Positions 22,688 to 35,488 of a DNA stretch of 64,000 nucleotides are shown one piece after another. The position numbers were made by a program, and so were the translations under genes. Positions within the stretch are counted from its first letter, which is position 1. Each line of letters begins with the position of its first letter. The stretch comes from Rhodotorula mucilaginosa (Eukaryota; Basidiomycota; Microbotryomycetes; Sporidiobolales; Sporidiobolaceae), in contig CP137879.1 in NCBI GenBank assembly GCA_034406715.1, positions 496,001 to 560,000 of the forward strand, given 5' to 3'. Below the pieces are notes generated by a model. The model had not been told where the DNA came from. It was given only the letters and a program-made list of their open reading frames with translations, and made no database searches.

Positions 22688-25600
22688 TTACTCGGCGGCC
22701 AAGTTGTCGTCCGACTCGACGGCTTCCGGACGGACCTGGCCTTGGAGCTCGGCAGTCTGCACTCCTGCAGCTTGCGTGGGTGGAAGAGAAGCGCTCGTGA
22801 ACGGGACAGGGACGGGCGGCGGCGGGAAAAGCTCGCCTGCATTCATGAAGCAAACGGGAGTCAGTTTCGTCCTTCTTCCATCCCCAGCCGCTATCAAGTC
22901 GATACCAGGACTTACGCTGCAGTTCGGGCAAGAAAGGCTGAATGCGCTCAAACGTCGCAGTCCACAGGCGTGCCTGGTCCTCGTTTCGCGGCGAGGAAGG
23001 CGGGAGGAGGAAACCGGAAGCGTTCATGACGAGGAGCACGTTCTTCAGGAGTTCCGGAACCGCTTCGAACTGGTCAAACCAATGTCTGTCAGCGTCTTTC
23101 GCGCGGGTGACAAACGGTAAAGCAACCGGACGGACCATCTGATCGCGGCGGCCGGAATGCATCAGACGGTCCTGGTAGCCGAGGATCTTGAGCCACAGCG
23201 CGGTCATGGTGTGCATGCCTTGGCGCTGCGAAAGTTGCGTGAGGTACTGCAAAAAGATCTTGCAGAGCAGTGCGCTGGCGCGCAGACGAGTTTCGCCCAT
23301 TCCGTCGGGATCGCGGCGGAACACTTGAGGCTTGAGCAGCTCCTCCAGAAGCGGGAAGAAGACGCGCTCGAAGATGATCGTCAGGTCGACGTCGGTGTTT
23401 TGGAGGATCTCGGGGGCGAGAAGGGTCCGCTGCAGGCTGGAAATGGCGTTCTGTCGGAGTTCGCGCGCGGGGTTCAGGCAGAGTTGGGCATATGCCGAAA
23501 GAAGGGGGATCCAAGCCGCCTCCCAGGCTGCGTCGACAGCAAGTGCGTCAGTCGGCACGGATTTCGCTGCTCGGTATCGATGCATCACGTACCTCGCGCC
23601 GGCGACAAGTCTGACATGGAGATCAAATCGGGAATCGAAGTTTGGACCTCTCGCAAGATGTCGACGATTTGCAGGCCTCTCGACAACGCAAACTCGTCGC
23701 TGCGGAGAGGATCCAGTCAGACTTGTCTCGATGTGAGAAGTTTGCCACAGCAATTACGTACTCGTTCATCGATGAGCGCACGATGTGGCCGAAAGCAGCC
23801 AAGGTTTGCAGGAAGGCCGCATAGTTGTCGCCGGACAACTTGGCCCCGAGACGCCCCGATGCGAGATGTCGCAGGAACTCCATCGAGATCTTCGCCGCTT
23901 CTTCTTCTTGAGCGGTCGCAGAGAGGAGCGCAAAGAGCAAGTTCCACTCGGTCGCGCTCCTGTGAGTGGAGAGACAAATCAGCACGAGAGGAACTTCCGG
24001 AATGAGATCTTCAGCAGACGTACTGCACACGAGAGGCGTTTTCAAGGAAAACCTTGGAGAGACCTGCCATCAGCGGTTGCGCGACGCTGCTGAGGATTGG
24101 CGATGGCAAACTGCGCAGGGTGTCGAGGGCGAGGAAGCACGAGTCGCGCAACTCGTCGATCTTGATGACCTCGGCGATCAGGCGCAGAAGCGCTGCGACG
24201 ACCCGTTCATTGAACAGACTGCTGAACGAGCTTGCCGAGGCGATCAGGCGCGACAAGAGGTCAAGCGTGGTCGGCCTGGCAGGGTACAACGAGTCAGTAA
24301 ATTCCTCTCCTCGGCGAGAGAAAAAAACTACGACGCACCAGAGCTCGGCTAAAGCGGGGCCAGACCGCGCTACGACCGATGAGAAGACTTCGAGTAGGAA
24401 GACTGCTGACGGGTCATACGGCAGCTGCACTCGCGACGCCGTAACGTTGATCTGAGGCGAGTTCGTGGCCGATCCCGAGCTTGATCCCGAACCTGCTCGT
24501 AGTCGCAGACGTTCCGTCGTCGCGCGCTGTACGAGCTCGATGAGCGTCTTGACAGCGACGGCGAGAGCTTCACCCTGCAAATCGCTGTGTAAGACATCTA
24601 TCAGCTTTCTCCTGTGATAGCGTGACTGGTTGTGGTGCTTTTGCTCACAAAATCTGCAGGTACAGCTCCTCGACGCGACACGACGCGATGCAGTCCATGG
24701 CGGACAGCGTAGTTTCGACGTCATCGTCGGTAAAGTCGGTGCCGGCCATGTCGTTCTCGGCGCCGTACGGGGACAGGAGGTATGAAGACAGAGTCGAGAG
24801 GAGGCCGCCGTCGCCTCGCCGTTCGGCCCGAGGAACCGGTGCCGCCTTCGGTTTCAGCGGAATGGCGGAGGTGCCGGAGAGGAAATCTTCGAGCATGAGC
24901 ATCGGAGCCGGGAGCAGAGAATGCGCGAAGAGCGACTGGTAGATCTCAAATATCGGCTGCCACCCACGTCGAATCAATCGACCGTTGTCCTTCGCGATGG
25001 TGAAAAGAACCATCGCAGCCAGCTGCGCCTTGACGTCGAGCCCGAATCGTACCGCGAGCGGACTGACGGTGACCATCTGTCCCTCGACTTCCACGCCGGG
25101 GAAGTTACCAGCCTCGACGGCGGTGGCACTCGGCGCCTGCACGAGGCCGCTGACTCGGCTGAGTGACGAGACGAGGTAGTCAAACACGTCCGGCATGTCG
25201 AACCTCGCGGCGAGGGCGGCGCAGTGGTTGAAACCACCGATCGTCCGCTGAATCGTGTAGTCGTCCTGGAAGTTTGCGAATGCGTAGGATAGAGCGGAGA
25301 CCGTCGGACGCCATATGACGTCGAAGATACCTTGGTCGAACGCGCCGGAGTGGGTTTCGACATACCGCCCGGCCTCCCTTGACCGGCGCATGAGCTCCTT
25401 CCAGCCGTATTCGAAGCCGACTTGGTTCTGGTGCTCCTCGGGAAGTACGATCTCGCGCTTGCGGATCGACTCGTAGATCGACTTGAGGTATTCGGGCGCG
25501 AAGTCCTGGTTGTCGTTGACGCCGCGGAGGTTGCGAGAATAGGCTTCGAGGTCCATTCGCTTGCGGACTTGCGGGTTGTGCAAGTCGGTGTTGAGCATGA

Positions 25601-28412
25601 TGACCGAGTATGCGAGAACGTAGGTCGCGTCTTGCGACCGGATCTCTGGCGGCTGAGTGGCGAAGTAGACTTCGGCGAACGTCTCCGTGATCCGATTGAT
25701 CTGTTGGGATTCTCCCGGCAAGCGGAACGCCTCGAGGAGTTCGCGCATAGCGTCGCAGATGATTTTCTGTCGAGTGGAAATCGTTGATCAGTACTCTGCT
25801 GGTCGTTAGGAAAGCGGTGCACTCACGCCGTCAAAGTCCATGAGCCGCATGAAAGCGCGCAGCAAGTCAATCTGGTCGGGACGCGAGATAAAATCGCCGA
25901 GCAGTCGCTTGTCGAGCCGGGGCGTGGTTTTGAGGAATCGAGCAAGCGACTCTTCGCGCGAAATGGTATCGTCGTTGTAGATCACGCCGTGCTCCTCCAG
26001 GAACTTCAAGCCGACCTTTGGCTTTACGTTGAAAGCCGCGGCGCCGTCCAAGAGCACTCGCTTGTTCGTCTTGGAGCGGATGACGTCCGCAGCGAGGCTT
26101 GCGTTCTCCGCCGACTTTTCCGCCTATAGAAGCTGCGTCAGCTCGTAGACTGTGAGAGTAGACGGAAGTGTACTCACGGAGTCTGTCCGCGAAGCCATAC
26201 TGGCGACTACATCGAGGAGCGTGTCGAGGCACATGAGCTGAGTCTGGTCTTGCAAAGGCGGCCCAGCAGTCTGTTGCGGCGCAAAGACCCCCTATGTAAA
26301 GCAGCCATCAGTGTGCGGCTCTAGTGCGCGGCTGTATGCGCACGCCTTACTCGGCTCAGGAACTTCACCAAGCGTTCGAGAACATCCTCCCCTTCGACGT
26401 TGCAATCGTAGTTGACCCAGAGGTCCGTCGCAGCGTGCTTGCCTCGAACAAAGTGTGACAAGATTTCGAGCATGAGCTCGCGTGTCTCCGACGCGGCGCC
26501 GTGGCGATCCCGGTCGCGGTCGCGGAGAGAGCCCGCGGTCGGCGTCGAGGGGCGCTCGTTCGGGTCGACGAGATCCTGAGCCCATGTGGAACGGTCGAGT
26601 TGCGTCTCGAGTTCGACCTTCCTGAGACTGGGCGCTGACCCAGACGCGGGGAGAACCAGTCGGTCGAGCAAGAAAGAAAGGAAGAGTTCCTGCTGGAGCT
26701 TGAGATGAGGACGCATGGTATCGAAGATGTTGGTGGTCACGCGGAGGGACGCCGCCAGCAGCTGCGTGTGGTCTGAGCGCGCGAGCTGTGCCGCAGTAGT
26801 GTGAGCACACACCGTTGGAGCCCAACTTTACGGATTGATTTCGTACCTGGAACAAGTGCTTGCAGAGATGGTCAGCGACCATGATCCGCAGGCTAGCGAA
26901 TCTGCCCATGCTCTCGCCGGCGACCTCGAAGGCGATGTTGAGCAGGCCGAGGGCCATCAATCGCATCGTATCGGTATGTTGCTGGTCGTGCGGATTGAGG
27001 AGCGAAATGAGAACCCGGAGGACCTCCTGAATCGATGCGAGACCGAAAGGCTGGTATTCTGCATCTCGTTCTGTAGCGTCGCGATCGTCAGTCAGAAAGA
27101 TGCGCGCAGGCCGGTTCACTGAGATGCGAGCAGGACAACGGACCGTCAGATTCACCGCCTTGCTCGAGCTCGGCTTGCTGAGCCTCGCCTGCCTGACTGT
27201 CGCGTCTGGGTGGGTCGTTTGATGCAGAGGCCGCGGCTGGTACATCGATACTGCTCGGGTCGGGTGCCGTCATGCGAGGGCCTGAACCGTTCTGGCGATC
27301 GGCGTCTACGAGATCGGCGGAAGAGCCGCTCCGCGAGAGGGCATTCGAGGCCATATCCTCCTCAGCGGACGTGGGTAGCTGTCGCAGCCGAGTAAAGACA
27401 GCTGTGACCATCGCCTGCATGGTCCGCTCGGCGCATCGACGGAGCATTTCTGATCAACGCGGCAAGTCAGTCAGCAAGCGAGTCGAAGGGGCGTGTCTGC
27501 ATAGACGGGCCGATCTGTACATACCACTCAGGCGCATCTGACAACACATGCTCAGGCCGGTCTCCATCATTTCGCAGACGCTCTCGTCGCTGAGGACGCC
27601 GCTGAGCGGTCCTGTCAGGAGGGTCCGCAGCAGGTCGAGGATGCGCAGCAGGACGACCTCGTCCGAGACGGAGTCGCTGGCTTCGAATTTGCAGTGTGTT
27701 CCCGCAGACGAAAGTTGCACCATCGCAGCCGAGAGATTCGGCGAGGCCGGGGACAGGATCGAGTAGGAGATGAATTTGTCGATGGAAGCCAGGGCTGCCG
27801 CCGTGATCGGGCCCGACGTCTCTGGCGAACGGATGACCTCGAGGAACGGGTGCAAAAGGGCAACTGCATCCAATTCGGAGGGATCTGTAATACCGAGGGC
27901 TCAGTCGGAACAGTCTCGAGAGAATACTGTAAATCCTGCTCTGCTCGCGCACCTTGGATATCTCGCAGCATGAGTCGCAGCTCGCTGAACCCGCCCATGA
28001 GCCCCAGCGAGCGACCCTGCTTGCTGTTGTGCGCCTCGTCCGGTCGGGATCTCAGATTCGACCGCCTGTTGCTGATTCCGGCGCCTCCGATGGCCTGCGA
28101 CCCGTTCAACCGCGAGGAACCGGTGACATACGGATACGACGTGGACGCGGCGGAAGCCCATCGCTGGTTCTTTCGCATGGCAGACGTCACGGCCAACACT
28201 TCTGCGTGTATCAGGTGCAAAGGCTGTGGATTGACGGGTCGGACACATCGACGAGTGGGGGAGAGAACAGCAAGTTCAGCTCCTGGCGTGTGACTGCAAG
28301 CGGGAGAGGGCGGACTTACCGGCACTTCGATAGCTTTAGTCACGTCCGTACTGGCCGAAGCGGCGACCGCGCCATTTGCTCGGTCGTCCGGCGACGAGGC
28401 TGCCGGAGACAT
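22688..28412 (-). CDS. GEA2: Sec7-domain Arf guanine-nucleotide exchange factor, GEA/GBF1 type
   Basis: Large Golgi Arf-GEF that loads Arf with GTP for COPI coat formation. Fifteen exons on the minus strand from 28412-28320 to 22836-22688, all in phase, 1,606 residues. The N-terminal DCB-like part begins LHLIHAEVLAVTSAMRKN. The HUS box region is represented by LWVNYDCNVEGEDVLERLVK. The Sec7 domain lies in exons 26123-25827 and 25766-24649 (FNVKPKVGLKFLEEHG, FMRLMDFDGKIICDAMREL, TYVLAYSVIMLNTDLHNPQ). HDS-type helical segments and a short acidic Pro-rich tail follow. The Sec7 residues equivalent to ARNO 190, 191, 198 and 208 read Tyr, Ser, Asp, Met, the brefeldin-A-sensitive set. Start: only Met of the open first exon. 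Confidence 0.95.
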
Positions 28413-28773
28413 GAGTTCGCTTCGGCGGGGCGGATCAGGCGCCAAACCTCGAGCGAGCTGTGCGAGCACACGAATGCACTAGAAGCCGGTGCGTGCGCGA
28501 GGTGCACGAGCTACCCGAAGTGAGAAGTCGATGAACACGATCGGACGCGCCGGAGGAGAGGGAACTCCTGCAATTTGAAAACATTCCTTCCACACCACGG
28601 ACTCTCGTCTGATTCTCGATCTACCTTACACTTGCTTACTTCATGGCCATGAGTGCGTTTCACGCTGGAAAGAAGCCGAGAGTCCGGAATAAGCTGTCCA
28701 ACAAGATACCTTGAATTCAAGACCGCACCCGTTACGTCGCTTCGTGCCATCCCGACATTAGTTTCGCCCGCAG
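28413..28773. other. intergenic region, GEA promoter
   Basis: About 360 bases between the GEA start and the SPP2 stop, both minus. Nothing recognisable beyond presumed promoter and terminator. Confidence 0.45.
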
Positions 28774-30631
28774 CTACCGGTCGCGCCTCCGTGAATCGCC
28801 TGGTGAAGCGCTCCGCTTGCGCCGCGGCTCGTCGTCTCGGGCTCTGCGAGAGTAGCCGCCTTCTTCTCTCGCTTCGGTCTCACGCGACGACGGCGCCCGA
28901 CGAGAATCGCGGTCGTCCGCGCGCCGACGACTGTAACCTTCGTCCTCGCCATGACGAGAGCGACGATCGTCCTCCCCCCTGCTTCGTCGAGAATCGCGGT
29001 CATCGCGCGAGTGCCGCGAGCTGCGCTCGTCTGCATGATGGCGGCGATCACGCTCATCCCGTGATGAACGACGATCTTCATCCCGTGAGGAGTGACGGTG
29101 AGAAGAGCTCGGCGACGGTCGACGCGAACTGTGTCGTGAGGACGACGGCGGCGGCGACCTGGAGGGCCGGCGGGAAGAGGATGCGGAATCGAGGTAACGT
29201 CGCTGTATACGAGGTTTCTCTTCGTCAGTCAAGGAAGGGTATTGAAGGTGCAACACGAGTAACGTGTCATCACGCACCGATGGGTCTGCCGAACCGGCTC
29301 GAGATCCACCGCTGTCAAGCTCTCGCTCGCGCTTCATGAGTGGCACGAAGCGCATCTCGTCGCGCTTCGACGTCCGCGGTGGTGGTTTGCCTCCCGTTTT
29401 CCCCTTGCTATCGTTGCCGGTGCCGAGAGCTTCCGTCATGGGTTTGGCGCCGATGCCGAGGAGAGACGGGCGCGACGCGGGCACGTGAGCTTCGATAGCA
29501 CCGCGCCCCGAGCGTGACGCCGCTTGTCCGGGCTGCCAGCCCATTCCTCTGAGCATCGCCATGCCGAACTGACCAACGGGCACTCGTGCATAGTCGTCTA
29601 ACGAGGCCTGCGGGTATCGTGGTCAGCTTGCGTCCGATGCGCATCGCGCGCGGTTCGCAGTCATGATCATGCTCACTTCGTCGGGTCGCGTGTCCACGTC
29701 ACGCTTGAATGCTTCGCTCTCGTCTAGGGGTCCGCCACGGTCGTCAGGCGCCGAGATGATGGCGTCCGGTATTTGTTCGGCTTCAGCCGTCGCGTCGTGG
29801 CCGAGGAGTTCCCGCAGCGCGCGCTGCTCCTCGCTGAGCCCTTGCGGTGGCGGCCGCCTAGAGCCCTCCGCTTGGTCTGGTCCGGCAATGGCTTCGCTCG
29901 TCGGCGTTGAGACATCGACGGCAGCGACCTCTTGCCGGACCTGTTCGACCGCTTCTTCAGTCCGGCCGGAAGGAGGCAGCGCCGGCCTCGCGCTCAGCCC
30001 GCCGACTACCTCTTCGGTGTTGATAGCATCGACGTCCGCTGCTGCAGCCGCAGTATTCGCGGTGCTGCCGCGCTGCATGCTCATGCCGCCGTCTGCCGCC
30101 TCTGGGATGTACAGCTGCTTGCGTCTGGACGTGTTGCGGCCTGCGCGTAGTTCTTCTGCCGCTTTCCGCCAGTCTTTATTGGGCAGAGCGGCGATCACCA
30201 GCGGTCCTGTCGGCGCCTTGACATGCTTGCTGTGTGCGTGGTCGGAAACGAGGCGGCGATGGAGTCACGATTTTCGCCGTGATGAGAGAGAGTGCAACGG
30301 AGGACGAGCGGCAATGTCAGCGTATGTTCGAGCGTATTGCAGCGTATCGTACTCACCTGCGAGCTCCGTCTGCGCCAAACTCGACCACTTCCTCATCGCC
30401 GTCGTCCAATAACTTGGCTCTCTTGCGGCGAGACCCGTCTTGTTTGTGCCGGGCATCGCGAGCCAGGGCGCTACGAGAGCGTCCGTCGTCACTGCTGTTG
30501 TCGTCGTCGTCGCGAGCCGAAGCGGAACGTGACGTCGACCGCGAGGGTGGCTGTGTGCTTGTGGCGCTGCCGCCTGCAGTCGCCGCACTGGGCCTGGGCG
30601 GTGCCTGGATCTTGAACGAGATGCCAGACAT
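28774..30631 (-). CDS. SPP2: pre-mRNA splicing factor SPP2/GPKOW, G-patch protein
   Basis: Nuclear cofactor that activates the DEAH helicase Prp2 in spliceosome activation. Four exons: 30631-30357, 30229-29677, 29607-29278, 29202-28774; in phase, 528 residues. The N-terminus (MSGISFKIQ) fits the family. The diagnostic G-patch is YARVPVGQFGMAMLRGMGW followed by QPGQAASRSGRG. It comes after the acidic block DAIISAPDDRGGPLDESEAF, and RPSLLGIGAKPMTEALG follows. The last 130 residues are an Arg/Ser/Asp-rich RS-like tail, longer than in yeast Spp2 and typical of fungal and animal GPKOW-like forms. An alternative start 20 codons upstream exists in the same frame. Confidence 0.9.
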
Positions 30632-31158
30632 GCCAGTGGCTGAGAAGTCGGTCGCAAACGCTCGTCTCTGTGTGAGAGGTCTGAAGGACACCCTCTGTGC
30701 GGCGACCGAGAAGAGGATGTAAACACTTGAAATGCAGATTCTCCGTTTCTAGACCGTCTGCACGCCTGATCTCTTTCATTTGGGATTCCAGATGATATCA
30801 CGCTACGACGCGAGTCCGGCCATCGTGTAAAGATCCTTTTACCTGATCTTCTCCCGTTAGTCTGCTTCGACAAGCGACCTTCTCCCGGCGAGGTCTGCCC
30901 GAACTGAGCGCATAGGCCGGTCTCATGCCTCAGTGATTGCGCTCTCCTCGGCGAGGGAAAGATTGACGCCCGTATCGCAGGTGCTGGCGTTCCTGGTCTT
31001 GCGAAGGGCGCGACATGCGGGCGGATTTCCTCGTTCATGACGGAGCCCGGTGTCGTAGGTCGACTGTGACCAGCCCGTTGATGTTCTTGACCAGCGCTCT
31101 CGAAGCGCGAAATCTTGTTTGCGTGAGTCGTGGGGGAGGTCCGCGGCCCATCGTGGGT
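30632..31158. other. intergenic region
   Basis: About 530 bases between the SPP2 start and the stop of the tail-anchored orphan. Open frames here are overlapping and biased by GC content; I see no gene. Confidence 0.45.
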
Positions 31159-31857
31159 TCATCCGACGAAGGCGATGACGAGCGACCCTACAGTCAGCGC
31201 GAGGACGACGAACGCGCTGGCAGCCATCCATGCGAGCTCGAGCGTGTCGAGTGGCTCGAACTGCACGCGGTAGGCCGCCTTGTCCAAGGTGGCGAGACCA
31301 GAGCCGAGACGATGCATGGGGATGCTGTTGCGCCTGCTGCTGCGACGGCCAGAGTCGCCCGTCACGGCGTTTTCGGCGCCCGCCTCGGTATCGGAACCGA
31401 GGATGTCGTCCTCGGTGTCATCGAGGGCAAAGTCGTAAGCTCCGCCGGCGAACGGAGCTTCGGACGCGTAGGACAGCGAGGGAGATGTTGCAAGATTCGG
31501 AGGCGGCGCGGTGGGGTGGACGCTGAGAAACGAGAAAGCTCGCGCCCGAGACCGGTTGGCTGGACGCGCACGCTCCTGTTCGACGCTGTCGCTGGCGGCC
31601 GTACCGTGGTGAGAGCCCGTGCGAGAAGTCACGTCGGGCGGCGGACGAGTCGGAATGTTGACGGCGGCTATGTCGTTGGGCGCGGGGTCCGACGTCTCGT
31701 TGTCCGATTGCGACGTCGACAGATCGTAGTTCAAAGCGGCATCGTACGCGTAGCCGGTGTCGGTCGTCTTCCGAGGCGTAGCGAAGGCGAGGTCGTCGGA
31801 GAGGGACCCGACCGAGGAGGCGATCGACAGCCGCCGCGGATCTGTCGAGACCTGCAT
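31159..31857 (-). CDS. orphan protein with C-terminal membrane anchor
   Basis: No family recognised. Single exon, 232 residues from the Met at 31857. The first 205 residues are Ser/Thr/Pro/Asp-rich and look disordered. The C-terminus is one hydrophobic segment, ELAWMAASAFVVLALTVGSL plus VIAFVG, ending 2 residues before the stop. This is the layout of a tail-anchored protein inserted into ER or mitochondrial outer membrane with the bulk in the cytosol (inference). The conserved-looking core is RLGSGLATLDKAAYRVQFEP just before the anchor. An upstream exon is possible. It is head-to-head with SF3B2, about 220 bases apart. Confidence 0.65.
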   Translation of the reverse strand: MQVSTDPRRLSIASSVGSLSDDLAFATPRKTTDTGYAYDAALNYDLSTSQSDNETSDPAPNDIAAVNIPTRPPPDVTSRTGSHHGTAASDSVEQERARPANRSRARAFSFLSVHPTAPPPNLATSPSLSYASEAPFAGGAYDFALDDTEDDILGSDTEAGAENAVTGDSGRRSSRRNSIPMHRLGSGLATLDKAAYRVQFEPLDTLELAWMAASAFVVLALTVGSLVIAFVG

Positions 31858-32077
31858 GGAAAGCGACCTTGGCTGGTGTCCTCTGTGCAGACAATCTCGG
31901 CTGCAGAGGCTGCGAGAGAGGCGGCAGACGAACCGACGTTGACGACGGGCGCGACTTGGCCTCACGCTCGTCACATCGCCAGTCTGTTGGAGCCCGAGCA
32001 GAGGTACTGTTGGCACGCAAGAGGACCAACGCAAGACCGCTTGTCGAACGCGCCGCAATCGCTACGCCACAATCGCC
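31858..32077. promoter_or_regulatory. candidate bidirectional promoter
   Basis: The starts of the tail-anchored orphan (minus) and SF3B2 (plus) are 220 bases apart, so both promoters must share this segment unless the orphan has an extra 5' exon. No named element recognised. Confidence 0.5.
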
Positions 32078-34295
32078 ATGGCCTCCGCCCACCCCGCCAT
32101 CAATGGCACGGCGACCGCTGCGCCCAGCAACAAATCAAAGTCGAGGGGACAGCTGAAGCGACTCAAGAAGAAGGCCAAAGGGCAACACAGCGACGCCGCA
32201 GACCAGGCGCAGCAGGCACCCGATCGCCCTCTCGAGCGGCCACCATCAGCGGTCAGGCCAGACCCCGTCGCTTCACTCTGTCCGCATCCAGCTGACTTTG
32301 GCTTTGCTCTGGTGCAGGACTCGGACGTCGTCGCAGCTGCCAACATCAAGCTCGAGGGCGACAACGGCGAGCAGGCGGTCCCGTCGGGCTTTGCGGATGT
32401 CTTTGCCCACTTCCAGCTTCCGGGCGAACCTGTCAAGGCGAGTCTCTCGGCACCGCGACACCCTCCTTCTCCCAAGCCGAGTGCTGACTCGCGTGCCCAC
32501 TCTCAGAGCGAGAGCGGTCAAGCTCCCGCCGGCGACGAGAAGGGCCAAGTCATCTATTCAGATGACGAGATGCCGTCAGAAGACGACGAACACCCCGCGG
32601 CCGAAATGTCGAAGCGCAAGCAGCGTAAAGCGAATCGGTTGTCGGTCGCCGAACTGAAGCGACTCGTCAAGAAACCCGAAGTCGTCGACTGGGTCGATGT
32701 CTCGGCGAACGACCCCAAACTCCTGATCGAGATCAAGAGTCACCGCAACACCATCCCGATCCCGCAGCATTGGAGTCAGAAGCGTGACTACCTGCAGGGC
32801 AAGCGCGGTATCGAGAAGCCCGCGTTCCAGCTTCCTAGTCAGTCTTCTTCTCTCAAGTTCGGCCGTGCCTCCTGGCGACCCTCACTCACGAACGTCTGTA
32901 CCGATCTCGTCCAGGCTTCATTGCCGATACCGGCATCGCGACGCAGCGCGACGCAGTCAAAGAGAAGGAAGATACGCAGTCGCTCAAGCAGAAGACCCGC
33001 GAACGCGTTCAGCCAAAAATGGGCAAGATCGACATCGACTACCAGAAACTTCACGACGCATTCTTCAAGTACCAGACAAAGCCCAAGATGAGCGAGTTCG
33101 GCGAGCTGTGAGTCCTCTGGCCTGCGTGCGCTGCGCCGTCGGCCCCCTTCTCTGCTCACGCGAGTCGGCTTCCACATAGGTACTACGAGGGCAAGGAGTA
33201 CGAGACCAAGCTGAAGGAGAAGCGTCCGGGCGATTTGTCTGACGAACTGAAGGAGGCGCTATCGATCCCGCCACTGGCGCCGCCGCCCTGGCTGATCAGC
33301 ATGCAACGATACGGTCCGCCGCCAAGCTACCCGAATCTACGCATCCCTGGTCTCAACGCGCCCATCCCGGAAGGGTGAGTTTCCTTGCGCCACCTCGTAT
33401 TCGCTCTGCCGCTCGAGACTGACCGCCTTTCCCGATGTCTAGTGCTGCGTGGGGCTTCCACCCCGGAGGATGGGGAAAGCCACCTCTCGACGAGTTCGGA
33501 CGTCCTCTCTACGGCGACATTTACGGTGTTGTGTCCAATGGCGCCGACGGCATCGTGAGTCGTTGGCTTCTTTGGCTGCGAGAATGCCTCCTGACTTGCT
33601 GTTCTTCCTTAGGGTGGAGACCCCATCGAGAGGGATCCGTGGGGCGAGCTGGAACCGGAGGAAGAAGGTGAGCACATTTCCCTCCAAACTTCTCACCAGC
33701 TTCAAGCTGACATGTCTTCTTCTGCGCAGTCTCCGAAGAGGAGGAATCCGAGGAAGAAGAGGAGGACGAGGACGAAGAGCAAGCCGCGCCGGGAGACGGC
33801 TTGCAGACGCCGTCCGGACTGGAGACGCCGTCGGGCATGGCCTCCGTCACGTCGACAGTGCCGGGAGGTCTCGAGACGCCCGACTTCCTCGAACTCCGGA
33901 AACGGCGGGAAGAGACCGAACCCGAAGTCGACACCGGTCCGAAGTCGCTGTACCAGGTTTTGCCGGAGCGGGAATCGCGGATGCGCGGCTTCATGGGGTC
34001 CGATCGGGTGTACGACGTATCAGGAGTCACGCAGCAGGCGACAAAGGCTCCGGTCTTGGGGCAAGAGGACCGCGGCACGAAGCGCAAGGCCGGTGGCGTC
34101 GAGGTCGCACTCGACGCGGCCGAGCTTGAAGGTCTGTCCGAGGCGGACCTCAGGGCGCGTTACGAGCAGGCGAGTCGGGCCGGGCGGTCACACCACGAGG
34201 ACTTTAGCGATTTCGTCGGCGAAGAGGTGGCGAAGCGGCGGAAAGTCGCAGAGAGTAAGAAGCGAGACTCGCAGAAGGAGAAGTTCAAGTTCTAG
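32078..34295 (+). CDS. SF3B2: splicing factor SF3b subunit 2 (SAP145/Cus1)
   Basis: Component of the U2 snRNP SF3b complex, needed for branch-site recognition. Six exons: 32078-32837, 32915-33107, 33180-33374, 33443-33554, 33613-33667, 33730-34295; in phase, 626 residues. The N-terminus is Lys-rich. The DUF382 region holds [20 protein letters not shown] and [20 protein letters not shown]. The PSP domain holds [20 protein letters not shown] and [17 protein letters not shown], followed by [20 protein letters not shown] and YGDIYG. A long acidic block and a basic C-terminus with nuclear-localisation-like KRRK follow. Every hallmark of the family is present. Confidence 0.94.
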
Positions 34296-34491
34296 TAGGC
34301 GTCCTGTGGTGCTCCCTCCCTTCTTCGTCAACCAGTTCTGGACCGAGAGAAAAAAACGAGAGGGATTGGGGAGACTACAGTCAGCGGTTCGGCCGGGAAG
34401 AACTCCGAACTTCTTCAGCGCTTCAGAGCACCCGAGGACTTGGCCGAGATCGCTCTTTGACCTCCTCGCGTCCACGCCAAGCCAGTCAAAC

Positions 34492-35488
34492 ATGCTCCGC
34501 TCTGCAGCTCGTGCCGTGCCTCGCTCCATATACCGATCGCCGACGGCCGCTCGGCTCCGCCACGCTTCGACCGACACGGCCCAACGCCGTTTCGCGGTTT
34601 ACCAATCTCAGACGACAAATCCGGTCGTCTACGCCTCGCTCGGTCTCGCCGCCTTGTTCGGATGGACGGCGGCTATTCTCATGGTGGGCGGCCAGGGCGA
34701 AAAGAAGCATGCGGCGACCCATGCCATCGAAGAAGGTGAGCGCTCAACTTCTGATCCGTTCCTGCCGCACACCCTCGGCAACCGCAAGTTCGACACATGT
34801 ATGCGCGCTCGCCATGTGGTCGTGGAGAGCGCGATCGCTTCTACGGGCAGCTGCCAGCGCCATGGAGACGAGTCTCGCGGCCCGAGGATGCGTATGCTGA
34901 CTGTCTTGTTGCGCCTTTTCCGCTGCTTGCGTACAGCGGTCACCTCGGCCGCGGACGCCACGGCGACCGCAGTGACTAGTGTGACGTCTGCGGATGCATC
35001 GAAGAAGGAGGACCGGAAGGCGGCGGCACCGGAGGCACCCTCGTCAGAAGCGGCGGCGTCTTCACAAGCTGCGGCCTTCAACCCGGAGACTGGCGAGATC
35101 AACTGGGACTGCCCTTGCCTCGGCGGTATGGCAGATGGCCCGTGCGGCGAGGAGTTCAAGGCGGCCTTCTCCTGCTTCGTGTACAGCGAGGCTGAGCCGA
35201 AGGGGATCGACTGCGTGGAGCGCTTCAGGGACATGCAGACTTGCTTCCGCAAGCACCCGGACATCTACGGCGACGGTGGGTGCCTTTCAGATTCTCGGTA
35301 TCGATATCCATGGGCTGATGAGTCAATCCACAATAACAGACGCGATGGACGATGAGGAGGATGAAGAGTTTGACCTTATCCAACGCGCCGAGGCGGCTTT
35401 GGCCCTGCCGGACGAGCACTTCCTCGAGATTGCGGCTGAGAGTGCGCCGACTCGGAACGAGGCTAGTGCCGCAGCAACACTGGAGTAA
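34492..35488 (+). CDS. MIA40: mitochondrial intermembrane-space import and assembly protein Mia40
   Basis: Oxidoreductase of the mitochondrial disulfide relay that traps cysteine-rich proteins in the intermembrane space. Three exons: 34492-34735, 34937-35275, 35340-35488; 243 residues. The N-terminus is a basic, Ser/Ala/Arg-rich mitochondrial presequence. A membrane segment follows ([20 protein letters not shown]), so this is the membrane-anchored fungal form. An Ala/Ser-rich linker leads to the catalytic CPC motif in [14 protein letters not shown]. The twin CX9C pairs are [11 protein letters not shown] and [11 protein letters not shown]. An acidic tail of about 50 residues ends the protein. 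It shares direction with SF3B2, 196 bases downstream. Confidence 0.95.
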
